From NCBI GenBank assembly GCA_963844805.1, contig CAWJPU010000001.1, positions 124,001-188,000 on the forward strand: DNA of 64,000 nt, given 5' to 3'. The position numbers and the translations under genes are program-made. Shown here one piece after another: positions 37,600 through 46,211 of this stretch. Positions within the stretch are counted from its first letter, which is position 1. Each line of letters opens with the position of its first letter. Origin of the DNA: JACCZR01 sp963844805. GTDB taxonomy: Bacteria > Actinomycetota > Thermoleophilia > Solirubrobacterales > Thermoleophilaceae. The notes beneath the pieces are model-generated. The model had not been told where the DNA came from. It did not search any database and saw only the letters and a program-made list of their open reading frames with translations.

Positions 37600-37603
<4 letters not shown>
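37238..37603 (-). CDS. aroH: chorismate mutase, AroH type
   Basis: 121 residues, the normal length for the monofunctional AroH family. LRGAITVESNE at the start, a LVSCIFTATDDLDAEFPA block and the C-terminal LVHCYPPEDGEPRHVYLREA are typical. It converts chorismate to prephenate, the branch step to Phe and Tyr. GTG 37603 overlaps the stop of the pseudouridine synthase gene (GTGA). A copy of the dispersed element follows its stop. Confidence 0.94.
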
Positions 37604-38292
<689 letters not shown>

Positions 38293-38304
38293 CGCGGGCA
38301 AGCG

Positions 38305-38310
38305 TAGGCT
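38305..38310 (+). promoter_or_regulatory. -10 box TAGGCT of rlmN
   Basis: TAGGCT is 7 nt before the GTG at 38318 within the 25-bp gap from the divergent rluB. No Shine-Dalgarno fits, so the transcript is probably leaderless. Confidence 0.5.
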
Positions 38311-38317
38311 CGGGGAC

Positions 38318-39382
38318 GTGGACCTCGAGCTGTTGCAGCACACCCTCGCCGACCGCGGCGAGCCCGCCTTCCGCGCCCGGCAGGTGTGGGAGTGGACGGC
38401 GCGCGGCGCCTCGTCCTACGAGGAGATGACCAACGTGCCCGCGCCGCTGCGCGAGGCGCTCGCCGAGCAGGTGCCGCTGTCCTCGCTGACCGCCGAGGAC
38501 GAGGCGCTGGCCTCCGACGGCACCCAGAAGGCGCTGCTGCGCACCCACGACGGGCGGCCGCTGGAGGCCGTGCTGATGCGCTACCGCGACGGGCGCCGGT
38601 CGCTGTGCCTGTCCAGCCAGTCGGGCTGCCCGCTGACGTGCACCTTCTGCGCCACCGGGCGGATGAAGTTCGGGCGCAACCTGACGGCCTCGGAGATCCT
38701 CGACCAGGCGCTGCACTTCCGCCGCCAATCATCGGGCGGCGGGATGCCGACCGGTGCCATCAAGGGGCCGGACGGGACGTCCGGCCGAGGTAATCCCAAC
38801 CACGCCGTGTTCATGGGCATGGGCGAGCCGCTGCTCAACCTGGACAACGTGCTGGAGGCCTGCGAGCGGCTGCCCGACCTGGGCATCGCCACCTCGAACA
38901 CCGCGATATCGACGGTCGGCTGGATCCCGGGCATCGAGCGCCTGGCGCGCGAGGGGCGGCCGGTGCGGCTGGCGCTGTCACTCCACGCGCCCGAGGAGGC
39001 ACTGCGCTCGGAGCTGATGCCGGTGAACGACCGCTACCCGCTGGACGACGTGCTCGCCGCCTGCCGCGACTGGCACGCCGCGCGCAAGCGGCAGGTGTTC
39101 GTCGAGTACCTGATGCTCGACGGCGTCAACGACCGCGTCGAGCAGGCCCACGCCCTGGCCGGCCTGCTGCGCGAGCCGCGCAACGCCTTCAAGGTCAACC
39201 TGATCCCCTACAACCCCACCGACTCGGGCTTCCAGGGGTCGACGCGCGCAGCCATCGACGCCTTCCGCTCGACCCTGGAGAGCCGTGGCATCCGGGCGAC
39301 GGTGCGGCTGACCCGCGGCCGCGACATCGCCGCGGCCTGCGGTCAGCTCGCGGTCACGCGCTCGTCCGAGCCGATCACGTGA
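38318..39382 (+). CDS. rlmN: 23S rRNA / tRNA (adenine-C2) methyltransferase RlmN
   Basis: 354 residues. The radical SAM motif is CPLTCTFC, followed by ATGRMKFGRNL; MGMGEPLLN, LALSLHAP and NLIPYNP complete the family pattern, and the C-terminal RGRDIAAACGQL carries the second catalytic Cys. It methylates A2503 of 23S rRNA and A37 of some tRNAs. A Gly-rich loop of about 25 residues after FRRQ is longer than in E. coli. The 3' end overlaps the convergent gene by 40 bp. Confidence 0.93.
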   Translation: MDLELLQHTLADRGEPAFRARQVWEWTARGASSYEEMTNVPAPLREALAEQVPLSSLTAEDEALASDGTQKALLRTHDGRPLEAVLMRYRDGRRSLCLSSQSGCPLTCTFCATGRMKFGRNLTASEILDQALHFRRQSSGGGMPTGAIKGPDGTSGRGNPNHAVFMGMGEPLLNLDNVLEACERLPDLGIATSNTAISTVGWIPGIERLAREGRPVRLALSLHAPEEALRSELMPVNDRYPLDDVLAACRDWHAARKRQVFVEYLMLDGVNDRVEQAHALAGLLREPRNAFKVNLIPYNPTDSGFQGSTRAAIDAFRSTLESRGIRATVRLTRGRDIAAACGQLAVTRSSEPIT

Positions 39383-39781
39383 CGCACGGGTAGCCCGGTC
39401 GCGTGCGCGACCTTGTGCGGCAGGTCGACCTTCAGCCACTTCGACAGCCGGAGCGGCAACGTGGAGACGATCACCTCGTCGTACTCACGCTCGTGGCAGG
39501 CGTCGGACACCGCCGCGAGCGCGTCCGGGTCACCGACCATCGCTCCGGTCACCTCCACCCCCTCGCGGCGCAGGTTGTCCGTCGAGGTGGCTCAGGTGCT
39601 CGTCGGCCTCCTCGCCGCCGGCGTGCATGTCGGCCGCCCACGAGACGCCCTGCGGCGTGGCGGGCACCAGCAGCGTGTACTCGACGGGCCCTTCCTGGTG
39701 TCGTGCTCGAAGCGCGCTGAGAAGCTCAGGCGACTCCGCGGTGCGGTTCGCCACCACCAGCACGTTCGCCTTGTCGGCCAT
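39343..39781 (-). CDS. universal-stress-protein-like small protein (one extra base)
   Basis: About 145 residues if joined. The N-terminal half reads NVLVVANRTAESPELLSAL and YTLLVPATPQG; the other frame continues with AVSDACHEREYDEVIVSTLPLRLSKWL and HATGLPVRHVIG, an alternating beta-alpha pattern like a USP or Rossmann-type domain. An extra G near 39578 separates the halves. No enzyme motif is seen. It is downstream of the GNAT-like gene on the same strand. Confidence 0.6.
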
Positions 39782-40079
39782 CTGGCTCTCCTCTCCTCGC
39801 CAGCCACCGTAGCGCGGCGCGGACGGAGGGTCCAGAGTGCGAGTCGGCTCTCATCTGGCCCACCCTCATCTCCAGCAGCGAGACCAGGTCGCCGGTATGC
39901 CGGAAGGGGTCGGCGAGGACGCGGCCGCCGCTGAGCGGCATGGCCGCCCACAGCTCTCCGTCGACCTCGGCGACCAGCCAGGCTCCGAAGGGAATCGGGG
40001 CCGAGTCCAGCGCGGCGAGGCGGACGAGCGCGGCGCGGTCCTCGGGGCGCATCAGGCGTACGTTGACTCCGTCGATCAT
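39726..40079 (-). CDS. small acetyltransferase-like protein of unknown function
   Basis: 117 residues. VRLMRPEDRAALVRLAALDSA followed by LVAEVDGELWAAMPL resembles the first half of a GNAT domain; the acetyl-CoA loop is missing, so it may be a truncated or non-catalytic version. The last ~20 residues are Arg/Gly-rich and overlap the next gene by 56 bp, so the true C-terminus may lie earlier if an extra base is present. ATGA overlap with the EamA transporter gene shows translational coupling. Confidence 0.5.
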   Translation of the reverse strand: MIDGVNVRLMRPEDRAALVRLAALDSAPIPFGAWLVAEVDGELWAAMPLSGGRVLADPFRHTGDLVSLLEMRVGQMRADSHSGPSVRAALRWLARRGEPDGRQGERAGGGEPHRGVA

Positions 40080-41008
40080 GCCGCTCTCCTCTCCGCGGGG
40101 GTGGGCTGGGTGGTGGGAACGTGGGGGACCGCGACCGACGAGCGCCGCCAGAAGGCGCCCTGCGCCGCCAGGTAGGAGCCGCCGACGATCAGCAGCAGGC
40201 CGGCGGCGGTGGCCGCGGTGAAGCTCTCGTCGCGCAGCAGGACTCCGTAGACGACCGCGAAGCCCGGCGCGATGTAGGCCACGAGCGAGGCCTTGGTCGG
40301 GCCGACCTGGGCGATCATCGTGTAGAAGAGCCCGAAGGCGACGCCGGTGCCGAAGACGCCCAGTGCCCCGACGGCGGCGAGCGACCCGGCGCCCGGCATC
40401 GCGTCGGGCGGGTTGATCAGCACGAAAGGCAGCGTCATCGCCGCCGAGAAGGCCATGGTGAGGCCGCTGATGCCGACGGGCGCGCGATCGGACAGCCGCT
40501 TCTTGAGCAGGAAGCCGCCCAGCGCGTAGCCCAGGGAGGCGACCACGACGAAGATGCCGCCGACGATCGCGCCCGAGCCGCCGCCGGTGTCCAGGCCGAG
40601 CAGCAGCGCCACTCCGACGATCCCGATTCCGACGCCCACGAGGTTCCAGCCGTGGACGCGCTCGGCGTCGTCGAGCTTGATGGCCAGCAGCGCGGTGAAG
40701 ATGGGAGCGGAGGCGACCAGGATGCCCGCCAGCGAGGAGGAGATCTCCTGCTCGCCGGCCGAGATCAGCATGAACGGCCCGGCCACCTGGATCGCCGCCA
40801 GGGCGGCGATCGGCTTGACGCTCTGGCGCAGGCCCTTCAGTCCGCCGGTCCGCGCGGCGAAGGGCAGCAGCACGATGGCGGCGAGCAGCGTCCGCAGGAA
40901 GACGACCGCGGCGGGCGGCAGGTCTTCGAGCCCGATCTTGATGAACAGGTACGAGGCGCCCCACAGCGAGGCCAGGAGGATGAGGAGTGTCCAATGACGG
41001 CTGCTCAC
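40076..41008 (-). CDS. EamA/DMT-family transporter
   Basis: 310 residues with ten hydrophobic segments arranged as two EamA repeats (LLASLWGASYLFIKIGL at the N-terminus, LGYALGGFLLKKRL at the start of the second). The family exports amino acids, metabolites or drugs; the substrate is not deducible. It is divergent from a LysR regulator 71 bp away, the classic arrangement for a regulated exporter. A short basic tail follows the last helix. Confidence 0.85.
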   Translation of the reverse strand: MSSRHWTLLILLASLWGASYLFIKIGLEDLPPAAVVFLRTLLAAIVLLPFAARTGGLKGLRQSVKPIAALAAIQVAGPFMLISAGEQEISSSLAGILVASAPIFTALLAIKLDDAERVHGWNLVGVGIGIVGVALLLGLDTGGGSGAIVGGIFVVVASLGYALGGFLLKKRLSDRAPVGISGLTMAFSAAMTLPFVLINPPDAMPGAGSLAAVGALGVFGTGVAFGLFYTMIAQVGPTKASLVAYIAPGFAVVYGVLLRDESFTAATAAGLLLIVGGSYLAAQGAFWRRSSVAVPHVPTTQPTPAERRAA

Positions 41009-41067
41009 GCTCCTGACACTCGCAGCCCCTGGGCATCAGTTCAAATGACGCTTCTTTGGGGGTGCGA

Positions 41068-41073
41068 TAAGCT
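41068..41073 (+). promoter_or_regulatory. -10 box TAAGCT of the LysR regulator gene
   Basis: TAAGCT lies 6 nt before the ATG at 41080, in the 71-bp gap shared with the EamA gene. The regulator probably binds in this gap. Confidence 0.4.
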
Positions 41074-41079
41074 CGGCTA

Positions 41080-42009
41080 ATGCTCGACGTACGCCGCCTG
41101 AAGGTGCTGCGCGAGGTCGCCCGCCGCGGTTCGTTCTCCGCGGCGGCCGAGGCGCTGTCCTTCACGCAGTCCGCGGTCAGCCAGCAGGTGGCCGCCCTGG
41201 AACGCGAGACCGGCTCCACCCTCCTGGAGCGAAACGCCCGCGGCGTGCGGCTGACCGAGGCCGGCGCCGCGCTGGTCACCCACGCCGACGCGATCCTGGC
41301 GCGCATCGAGGACGCCGAGGACGAGCTGGCCGCCATCGCGGGCCTGCGCGGCGGGCGCCTGCGGCTGGCCTCCTTCCAGAGCGCGGGCGCGACGCTCCTC
41401 CCCCGCGCCGTGGCCGAGTTCAACGGCCGCCACCCCGACGTGGAGCTGGGCATGGTCGTCGCCGAGCCCGAGGAGGCCAGCGAGCGCATGCGGGCGGGCG
41501 ACGTGGACCTGGCGCTGGTCTACGACTCCGAGCGCATCCCCGGGATGCTCGACGACGACCTCGACCTCACCCACCTGCTCGACGACCCCTACGAGGTGGT
41601 GCTGCCCGAGACGCACCCGCTGGCCTCGCGCCGCCGCCTGCGGCTGGCCGACTTCTCCGACGAGCCCTGGATCGTCTCCGGCAGCCAGGCCGGCTGCCGC
41701 CCGATCTACGAGCGCGCCTGCGCCGACGCCGGCTTCGAGCCGCGCTTCGCCTTCGAGGCCGACGAGACGATGGCCGCGCAGGCCCTGGTGGCCGCGGGCG
41801 TGGGCATCACGCTGCTGCCCAGGCTGGCGCTGAACCCGCTGCACCCGGCGCTGGTGTCGCGCCCGCTCGGGCGCGAGGCGCCCGTGCGCCGCATCTGGGC
41901 CGCCCACCTGGGCGAGGGCTTCGTCTCCCCCGCAACCGAGGCGATGCGCCAGATCCTGTGCGACACGGCCGGGGACTTCCTGGCCGAGTCCAAGCTCGCG
42001 GCCGCCTAG
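41080..42009 (+). CDS. LysR-family transcriptional regulator
   Basis: 309 residues. The winged helix-turn-helix covers residues 1-62 (RGSFSAAAEALSFTQSAVSQQV), followed by a linker helix and a periplasmic-binding-like effector domain (from ~90). It likely controls the divergent EamA transporter and itself. The effector is unknown. It is not next to a metabolic gene that would suggest a ligand. Confidence 0.92.
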   Translation: MLDVRRLKVLREVARRGSFSAAAEALSFTQSAVSQQVAALERETGSTLLERNARGVRLTEAGAALVTHADAILARIEDAEDELAAIAGLRGGRLRLASFQSAGATLLPRAVAEFNGRHPDVELGMVVAEPEEASERMRAGDVDLALVYDSERIPGMLDDDLDLTHLLDDPYEVVLPETHPLASRRRLRLADFSDEPWIVSGSQAGCRPIYERACADAGFEPRFAFEADETMAAQALVAAGVGITLLPRLALNPLHPALVSRPLGREAPVRRIWAAHLGEGFVSPATEAMRQILCDTAGDFLAESKLAAA

Positions 42010-42076
42010 CTGGCAGCGCCATCCCGCGTGAACGACGCGGAACGCCCACGCCGCCGGCGACAGCCGCCTGCTTGCC

Positions 42077-42976
42077 ATGCGCGCGAGGGTAGCCTCGCTC
42101 CCACCCGTGGGCGACCCCGATCAACGCACGGTGAACCTCGGCGTCTTCGCCGTCCCTGACGCCACGGACCCCGAAGCCGCGATCGACCTGCTCGTCGCCG
42201 CGGACCGCGCCGGGCTCGACCTGGTCGGCATCCAGGACCACCCCTACCAGCGGCGCTTCTTCGACACCTGGACGCTGCTCGCCTACGCCGCCGGGCGAAC
42301 CGAGCGCGTCCGGCTGGTCCCGGACGTGATCAACCTCCCCCTGCGCCTGCCCACCCTGCTCGCCAAGTCGGCGGCGTCACTCGACGTGCTGAGCGGCGGG
42401 CGCGTCGAGCTGGGGATGGGCGCGGGCTCGTTCTGGGACGCCATCGAGGCCATGGGCGGACGCAAGCTCACCCCGAAGCAGTCGGTCGACGCGCTCGAGG
42501 AGGCGATCGCCATCCTGCGCGGCTTCTGGTCGGGCGAGCGCTCGCTCAGCTTCGAGGGAGAGCACTACCGGGTCAGCGGCGCCAAGCCCGGCCCTCCCCC
42601 CGCCCACCGCATCGGGATCTGGGTCGGGGCCTACGGGCCGCGCATGCTGCGCCTCACCGGGCGTGTCGGGGACGGCTGGCTGCCCAGCCTCGGCGGGCAC
42701 TTCCTCAGCCCGGAGGACGTCCCTCGCATGCAGGCCGCCGTGGACGAGGCGGCGAGAGGCGCCGGCCGGGACCCGGCCGAGATCGAGCGGGCGGTGAACG
42801 TGATGGGCCTGGAGGGCGATCCGAACGGCTGGGCCGACCAGCTCGCCCGCACCGCGACCGAGCTGGGCTTCTCGACCCTCATCGTGGGGGTGCCGGACGA
42901 GGACCCCGTCGGCTTCGTGCGCCGCCTGGGCGAGGAGGTCGCCCCGCGCGTGCGCGAGCTGCTCGGCGCCGGCTGA
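42077..42976 (+). CDS. LLM-class flavin-dependent oxidoreductase (F420 or FMN type)
   Basis: 299 residues of the luciferase-like TIM barrel. GRVELGMGAGSFWDAIEAMGG carries the flavin-phosphate binding Gly-rich block; LVGIQDHPYQRRFFDTW and IGIWVGAYGPRMLRLTGRVGDGWLPS are also typical. In actinobacteria many use coenzyme F420. The substrate is unknown. ATG 42077 and GTG 42107 are both possible; TAGCCT (42091-42096) lies 10 nt before the GTG, so the shorter form may be the real one. Confidence 0.85.
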   Translation: MRARVASLPPVGDPDQRTVNLGVFAVPDATDPEAAIDLLVAADRAGLDLVGIQDHPYQRRFFDTWTLLAYAAGRTERVRLVPDVINLPLRLPTLLAKSAASLDVLSGGRVELGMGAGSFWDAIEAMGGRKLTPKQSVDALEEAIAILRGFWSGERSLSFEGEHYRVSGAKPGPPPAHRIGIWVGAYGPRMLRLTGRVGDGWLPSLGGHFLSPEDVPRMQAAVDEAARGAGRDPAEIERAVNVMGLEGDPNGWADQLARTATELGFSTLIVGVPDEDPVGFVRRLGEEVAPRVRELLGAG

Positions 42977-43010
42977 GCGGAAAGCCGCGCGGCGGGCTCC
43001 TCGCGGCCGC

Positions 43011-43610
43011 CTAGACCGGCCCGAGCTCTATCCCCCGCTCCGCGGCGCCCTCGGCGATCGCCCACAGCGCCAGCGCCGTCGGCTCGGCGCTCTCGCGCGG
43101 CGCGTAGCGCGCGGAGTCGTGCAGCAGCACGATCGCGCCCGGCTCGAGGTCGCGCAGCACCAGCTCGGCGATGCGGTCGGGGCCGACGGCCTCCCAGTCC
43201 AGGCCCCAGGCCGACCACAGCACGGTCTCCAGCGGCGTCTCGGCCACGCGCCCGTAGGGCGGGCGGAAGTGGCTGGGCCAGTGCCCGGTCGCCGCGTGGA
43301 CGGCCGTGAGGCCGCGCTCGAAGTCGCCCGGCGGCGGCTCGCGCAGGTGCTCGTGGCCGTGCAGGGCCACCTCGTGACCCTCCTCCGCCACGCGGCGCGC
43401 CAGCTGCGGGTGGCGCTCGGCCTGCTCGCCGCACATGAAGAACGTGGCCTTCAGGCCGAGGTCGCTCAGCACGTCGAGCACGAGCGGCGTGGCGTCGGGG
43501 TCCGGGCCGTCGTCGAAGGTCAGAGCCGCGTGCTCGCCGTCGGTGCGCTCGCGGCCCGGGTGCTCACGCCAGCTGTCGAGGATCGCGCGCTGCTCTTGGA
43601 AGCCCGGCAT
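43011..43610 (-). CDS. polysaccharide deacetylase (NodB domain)
   Basis: 199 residues from ATG 43610. ALTFDDGPDPD holds the catalytic base and metal Asp, HGHEHL the metal His pair, HFRPPYGR the third motif, and VLLHDS the last. It is a carbohydrate esterase family 4 enzyme that removes acetyl groups from cell-wall or exopolysaccharide. No signal peptide is visible, which is odd for this role. An upstream ATG at 43643 would add 11 residues but sits in the loop of a 19-bp hairpin, so the internal ATG is preferred. Confidence 0.85.
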   Translation of the reverse strand: MPGFQEQRAILDSWREHPGRERTDGEHAALTFDDGPDPDATPLVLDVLSDLGLKATFFMCGEQAERHPQLARRVAEEGHEVALHGHEHLREPPPGDFERGLTAVHAATGHWPSHFRPPYGRVAETPLETVLWSAWGLDWEAVGPDRIAELVLRDLEPGAIVLLHDSARYAPRESAEPTALALWAIAEGAAERGIELGPV

Positions 43611-43621
43611 CTCAGTTGGAG

Positions 43622-43664
43622 CCGTCCGGGGTTTGGCACCCATACGGTGCCAAAGTCCGGACGG
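43622..43664. repeat. long imperfect hairpin between scpB and the deacetylase gene
   Basis: Arms CCGTCCGGGGTTTGGCACC (43622-43640) and GGTGCCAAAGTCCGGACGG (43646-43664) match at 17 of 19 positions around a 5-nt loop. It may be a terminator of the scpAB operon, a repressor site or a REP-like element. No T-run follows on either strand. Confidence 0.6.
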
Positions 43665-43682
43665 TGCCGGGGACCGCGTGGG

Positions 43683-44261
43683 TCAGGGGCCCTCCGAGGC
43701 GCGCTGCTCGCCGGCGCGCACCAGGCGCTCGCGGATCTCGCCCTCCTGCTCGGGCGTGGGATCGAACGAGGCGGGGTCGGGCAGGGCATCCAGGCCGCTC
43801 AGGCCGAAGAGACGCTCGAACAGGTCGGTCGTCCGGTACAGGATCGCCCCGAACCGCGAGCGGCCGGACTCCTCGATCAGGCCCCGCTCCAGCAGCGTTC
43901 CCACAGCGGACTCGGAGGCCACGCCGCGGATGCGCGCGATCTCCGGCCGCGAGACCGGCTGCAGGTAGGCCACCGCGGCCAGGCACTCGGCCTGGGCCTG
44001 CGACAGCGGCGGGGTGCGCGGCTTGGCCAGCAGGCGGCGAGCGGCGGTCTCGGCCACGGGGTCGGTGGCCAGCGTGAAGCCGCCCGCCACCTCGCGCAGG
44101 ACCACCCCGCGGTAGCCCTCGGCGTAGTGCTCGCGCAGGCGGGCCAGGGCCTCCACGACCTCGCCCTCGGACGCCTCGGCGGCGTCGGCCAGGGCCTCCG
44201 CGCTCACCGGCTCCGGCGACAGGAACAGCAGCGCCTCGATCACCCGGGCCAGCTCGTTCAT
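43683..44261 (-). CDS. scpB: segregation and condensation protein B
   Basis: 192 residues with two winged-helix domains; ARVIEALLFLSPEPVS at the start, GGFTLATDP and LSQAQAECLAAVAYLQPVSRPEIARIRGV are the conserved blocks. It binds ScpA and Smc in the chromosome-condensing complex. ATGA overlap with scpA. The C-terminus is followed by the hairpin at 43622. Confidence 0.94.
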   Translation of the reverse strand: MNELARVIEALLFLSPEPVSAEALADAAEASEGEVVEALARLREHYAEGYRGVVLREVAGGFTLATDPVAETAARRLLAKPRTPPLSQAQAECLAAVAYLQPVSRPEIARIRGVASESAVGTLLERGLIEESGRSRFGAILYRTTDLFERLFGLSGLDALPDPASFDPTPEQEGEIRERLVRAGEQRASEGP

Positions 44262-44980
44262 CCGGAGCTCACCGTGATCGGCGCGAAGGGCTCGCTCTGC
44301 TCCCAGGTGGCCTCGCCCGCCTTGTACAGCTCCAGCAGCGCGAACAGGGTCACGGCCTGGGTCATGCGGTCGGTGCCCGCCACGGCGTCTTCGAAGGAGA
44401 AGCGCCCGCGGCCCGACAGCAATTCGCGCAGGTGGGCCAGGCGGGCCTCCAGCGAGACCGGCGGGCTCGCCACGTGCTCGAGGTCCAGCGGCGGCGGCAC
44501 CTTGAGCATGTCGCCGACCGCGCGGGCCAGCAGCTCGGGGTCGTAGACCGCCTCGGCGGCCTCCACCGACACCCTGCGCAGATGCGGCGGCAGCGGCGCC
44601 GAGCGGTACAGGAAGCCGCGCTGGTCCTCGAAGCGCTCCTTCAGCAGCTCCGCGGCGCCGCGGTAGCGGTGGTACTCGAGCATCCGGGCCAGCAGCTCCT
44701 CGGCCGCCTCCCCCGCCTCGAGCTCCGGCGCCTCGTCTTCCTCGACGGGGAGCATGAGCTGCGACTTGAGGAGCAGCAGGGCGGCGATGAGCACCAGGAA
44801 CTCGGTGACCGCCTCCAGGTCGAGCTGCCCGGTGGACTCCAGGTGGTCGACGTAGGCCAGTACCACCTCGCCCAGGTCGACCTCGAGCAGGTCCACCTCG
44901 TCGCGTAGCACGAGCGACAGCAGCAGGTCGAAGGGGCCGTGGAAGACCTCGAGGTCGAGGTCGATGGAGGCGAGCGCCAC
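44258..44980 (-). CDS. scpA: segregation and condensation protein A
   Basis: 240 residues. FHGPFDLLLSLVLRDEVDLLEV and FLVLIAALLLLKSQLMLP form the Smc-binding N-domain; the acidic middle and the C-terminal winged helix (FALLELYKAGEATWEQ) follow. It is the kleisin of the Smc complex. GTG 44980 was chosen because the homology begins a few residues later and a -10 box is placed just ahead. The longer upstream frame has no ScpA character. Confidence 0.94.
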   Translation of the reverse strand: MALASIDLDLEVFHGPFDLLLSLVLRDEVDLLEVDLGEVVLAYVDHLESTGQLDLEAVTEFLVLIAALLLLKSQLMLPVEEDEAPELEAGEAAEELLARMLEYHRYRGAAELLKERFEDQRGFLYRSAPLPPHLRRVSVEAAEAVYDPELLARAVGDMLKVPPPLDLEHVASPPVSLEARLAHLRELLSGRGRFSFEDAVAGTDRMTQAVTLFALLELYKAGEATWEQSEPFAPITVSSG

Positions 44981-44987
44981 GGAGGGC

Positions 44988-44993
44988 AGCTTA
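44988..44993 (-). promoter_or_regulatory. -10 box TAAGCT of scpA
   Basis: TAAGCT is 7 nt before the scpA GTG and overlaps the stop codon of trpS. No ribosome site is seen. Confidence 0.45.
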
Positions 44994-45980
44994 GGCGGGG
45001 GGTCCGACGCCCATCGCCCGGCGAACGTCGCGGAGGGTGTCCGAGGCGATCGCCCGCGCGCGCTCGGCACCTTCGCGCAGCACGCTCTCCAGGCCCTCCT
45101 CGTCGGGCCGCAGCTCCAGGTAGCGCGACCGCACCGGCTCGAGCAACGCCACGAGCTCTTCGGCGACCGCGGACTTGAAGTCCCCGTAGCCCGCGCCGTC
45201 GAAGTCCTGCTCGACCGACTCCGGCGAGGCCCCCCGCACCACCGCCAGCACCTCGATCAGGTTCGAGATCCCCGGCTTGTCGGGGGCGCGGACCACCTCG
45301 CGACCCGAGTCGGCCACCGCGCGCTTGAGCTTGCGCCGGATGTCGCCGGGCTCGTCGTCAACGAAGACGAGGCCCTGCTCGGTGCCAACGGTGGTGGACA
45401 TCTTCCGCGTGGGCTCCTGCAGGTCCATTATCCGGGCGCCCACCCCCGGGATGCGGTGCTCGGGGACCACCAGCACCTCGCCGTAGGTGGCGTTGAAGCG
45501 CAGGGCGATGTCCCGCATCAGCTCGACGTGCTGGCGCTGGTCGTCGCCCACCGGCACCTCGTGCGCGCGGTAGGCCAGTACGTCCGCGGCCTGGAGCACC
45601 GGGTACAGGAACAGCCCGGCAGACACCAGCTCGCGCTGCTGGGCGGACTTCTCCTTGAACTGATGCATCCGGTTGAGATCGCCGTGCGCGGTGACCGAGC
45701 ACACGAGCCAGCACAGCTCGGTGTGCTCGTGGACATCGCCCTGCCGGAACAGGATGCAGCGCGCGGGATCCAGGCCGGCGGCCAGGAGCATCGCGGTCGT
45801 GTCGTACACCCGCGAGCGCAGCTCGGCCGGGTCGTAGGCCACCGTCGTCGCGTGCAGGTCGACGATGCAGTAGATCGCCGGGTCGCCGCGGTCCTGGCCC
45901 TCCACGTACTGGCGGATCGCCCCGAGGTAGTTGCCCAGGTGCTTGCGCCCGGTGGGCTGGATGCCGCTGAAGATCCGCAA
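44991..45980 (-). CDS. trpS: tryptophanyl-tRNA synthetase
   Basis: 329 residues from TTG 45980, the usual length for class Ic TrpRS. RIFSGIQPTGRKHLGNYLGA contains the HIGH-type motif as HLGN, DLHATT and VPVGDDQRQHVEL follow, and RKMSTT is the KMSKS motif. It charges tRNA-Trp. TTG was chosen because homology begins at its second codon and a -10 box lies 8 nt before it. Confidence 0.95.
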   Translation of the reverse strand: MRIFSGIQPTGRKHLGNYLGAIRQYVEGQDRGDPAIYCIVDLHATTVAYDPAELRSRVYDTTAMLLAAGLDPARCILFRQGDVHEHTELCWLVCSVTAHGDLNRMHQFKEKSAQQRELVSAGLFLYPVLQAADVLAYRAHEVPVGDDQRQHVELMRDIALRFNATYGEVLVVPEHRIPGVGARIMDLQEPTRKMSTTVGTEQGLVFVDDEPGDIRRKLKRAVADSGREVVRAPDKPGISNLIEVLAVVRGASPESVEQDFDGAGYGDFKSAVAEELVALLEPVRSRYLELRPDEEGLESVLREGAERARAIASDTLRDVRRAMGVGPPA

Positions 45981-45988
45981 GGCGAGCC

Positions 45989-45994
45989 AGTCTA
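45989..45994 (-). promoter_or_regulatory. -10 box TAGACT of trpS
   Basis: TAGACT lies 8 nt before the TTG start; there is no Shine-Dalgarno between. Confidence 0.45.
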
Positions 45995-45999
45995 GGTCC

Positions 46000-46211
46000 A
46001 GTCCCAGCCCGCAAAGTTCAGGGTGGGACCCCGAGGCCAAGTCGACGCGCCTGGACAACCCTGGCGTGGATGCGACGCCTCTGCCTCCTCATGACTCTCG
46101 GCGCGCTGCTGGCGGCGCCGGGCTGGCGTCGTCGAGACGCTTCGAGCGCCCGGCCCAGAAGACCGAAGCCCAGCTGAACGCCGCCCGGCATACGCTCGGG
46201 CAGTGCTGCAG
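46000..46211. other. intergenic region with a possible short secreted-peptide frame
   Basis: No well-supported gene. On the plus strand an ATG at 46070 opens MRRLCLLMTLGALLAAPG, a signal-peptide-like start; the frame then stops after 36 codons. Another frame continues to a stop at 46215 (RFERPAQKTEAQLNAARHT). One base change would join them into a peptide of about 48 residues, but support is weak. Confidence 0.25.
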
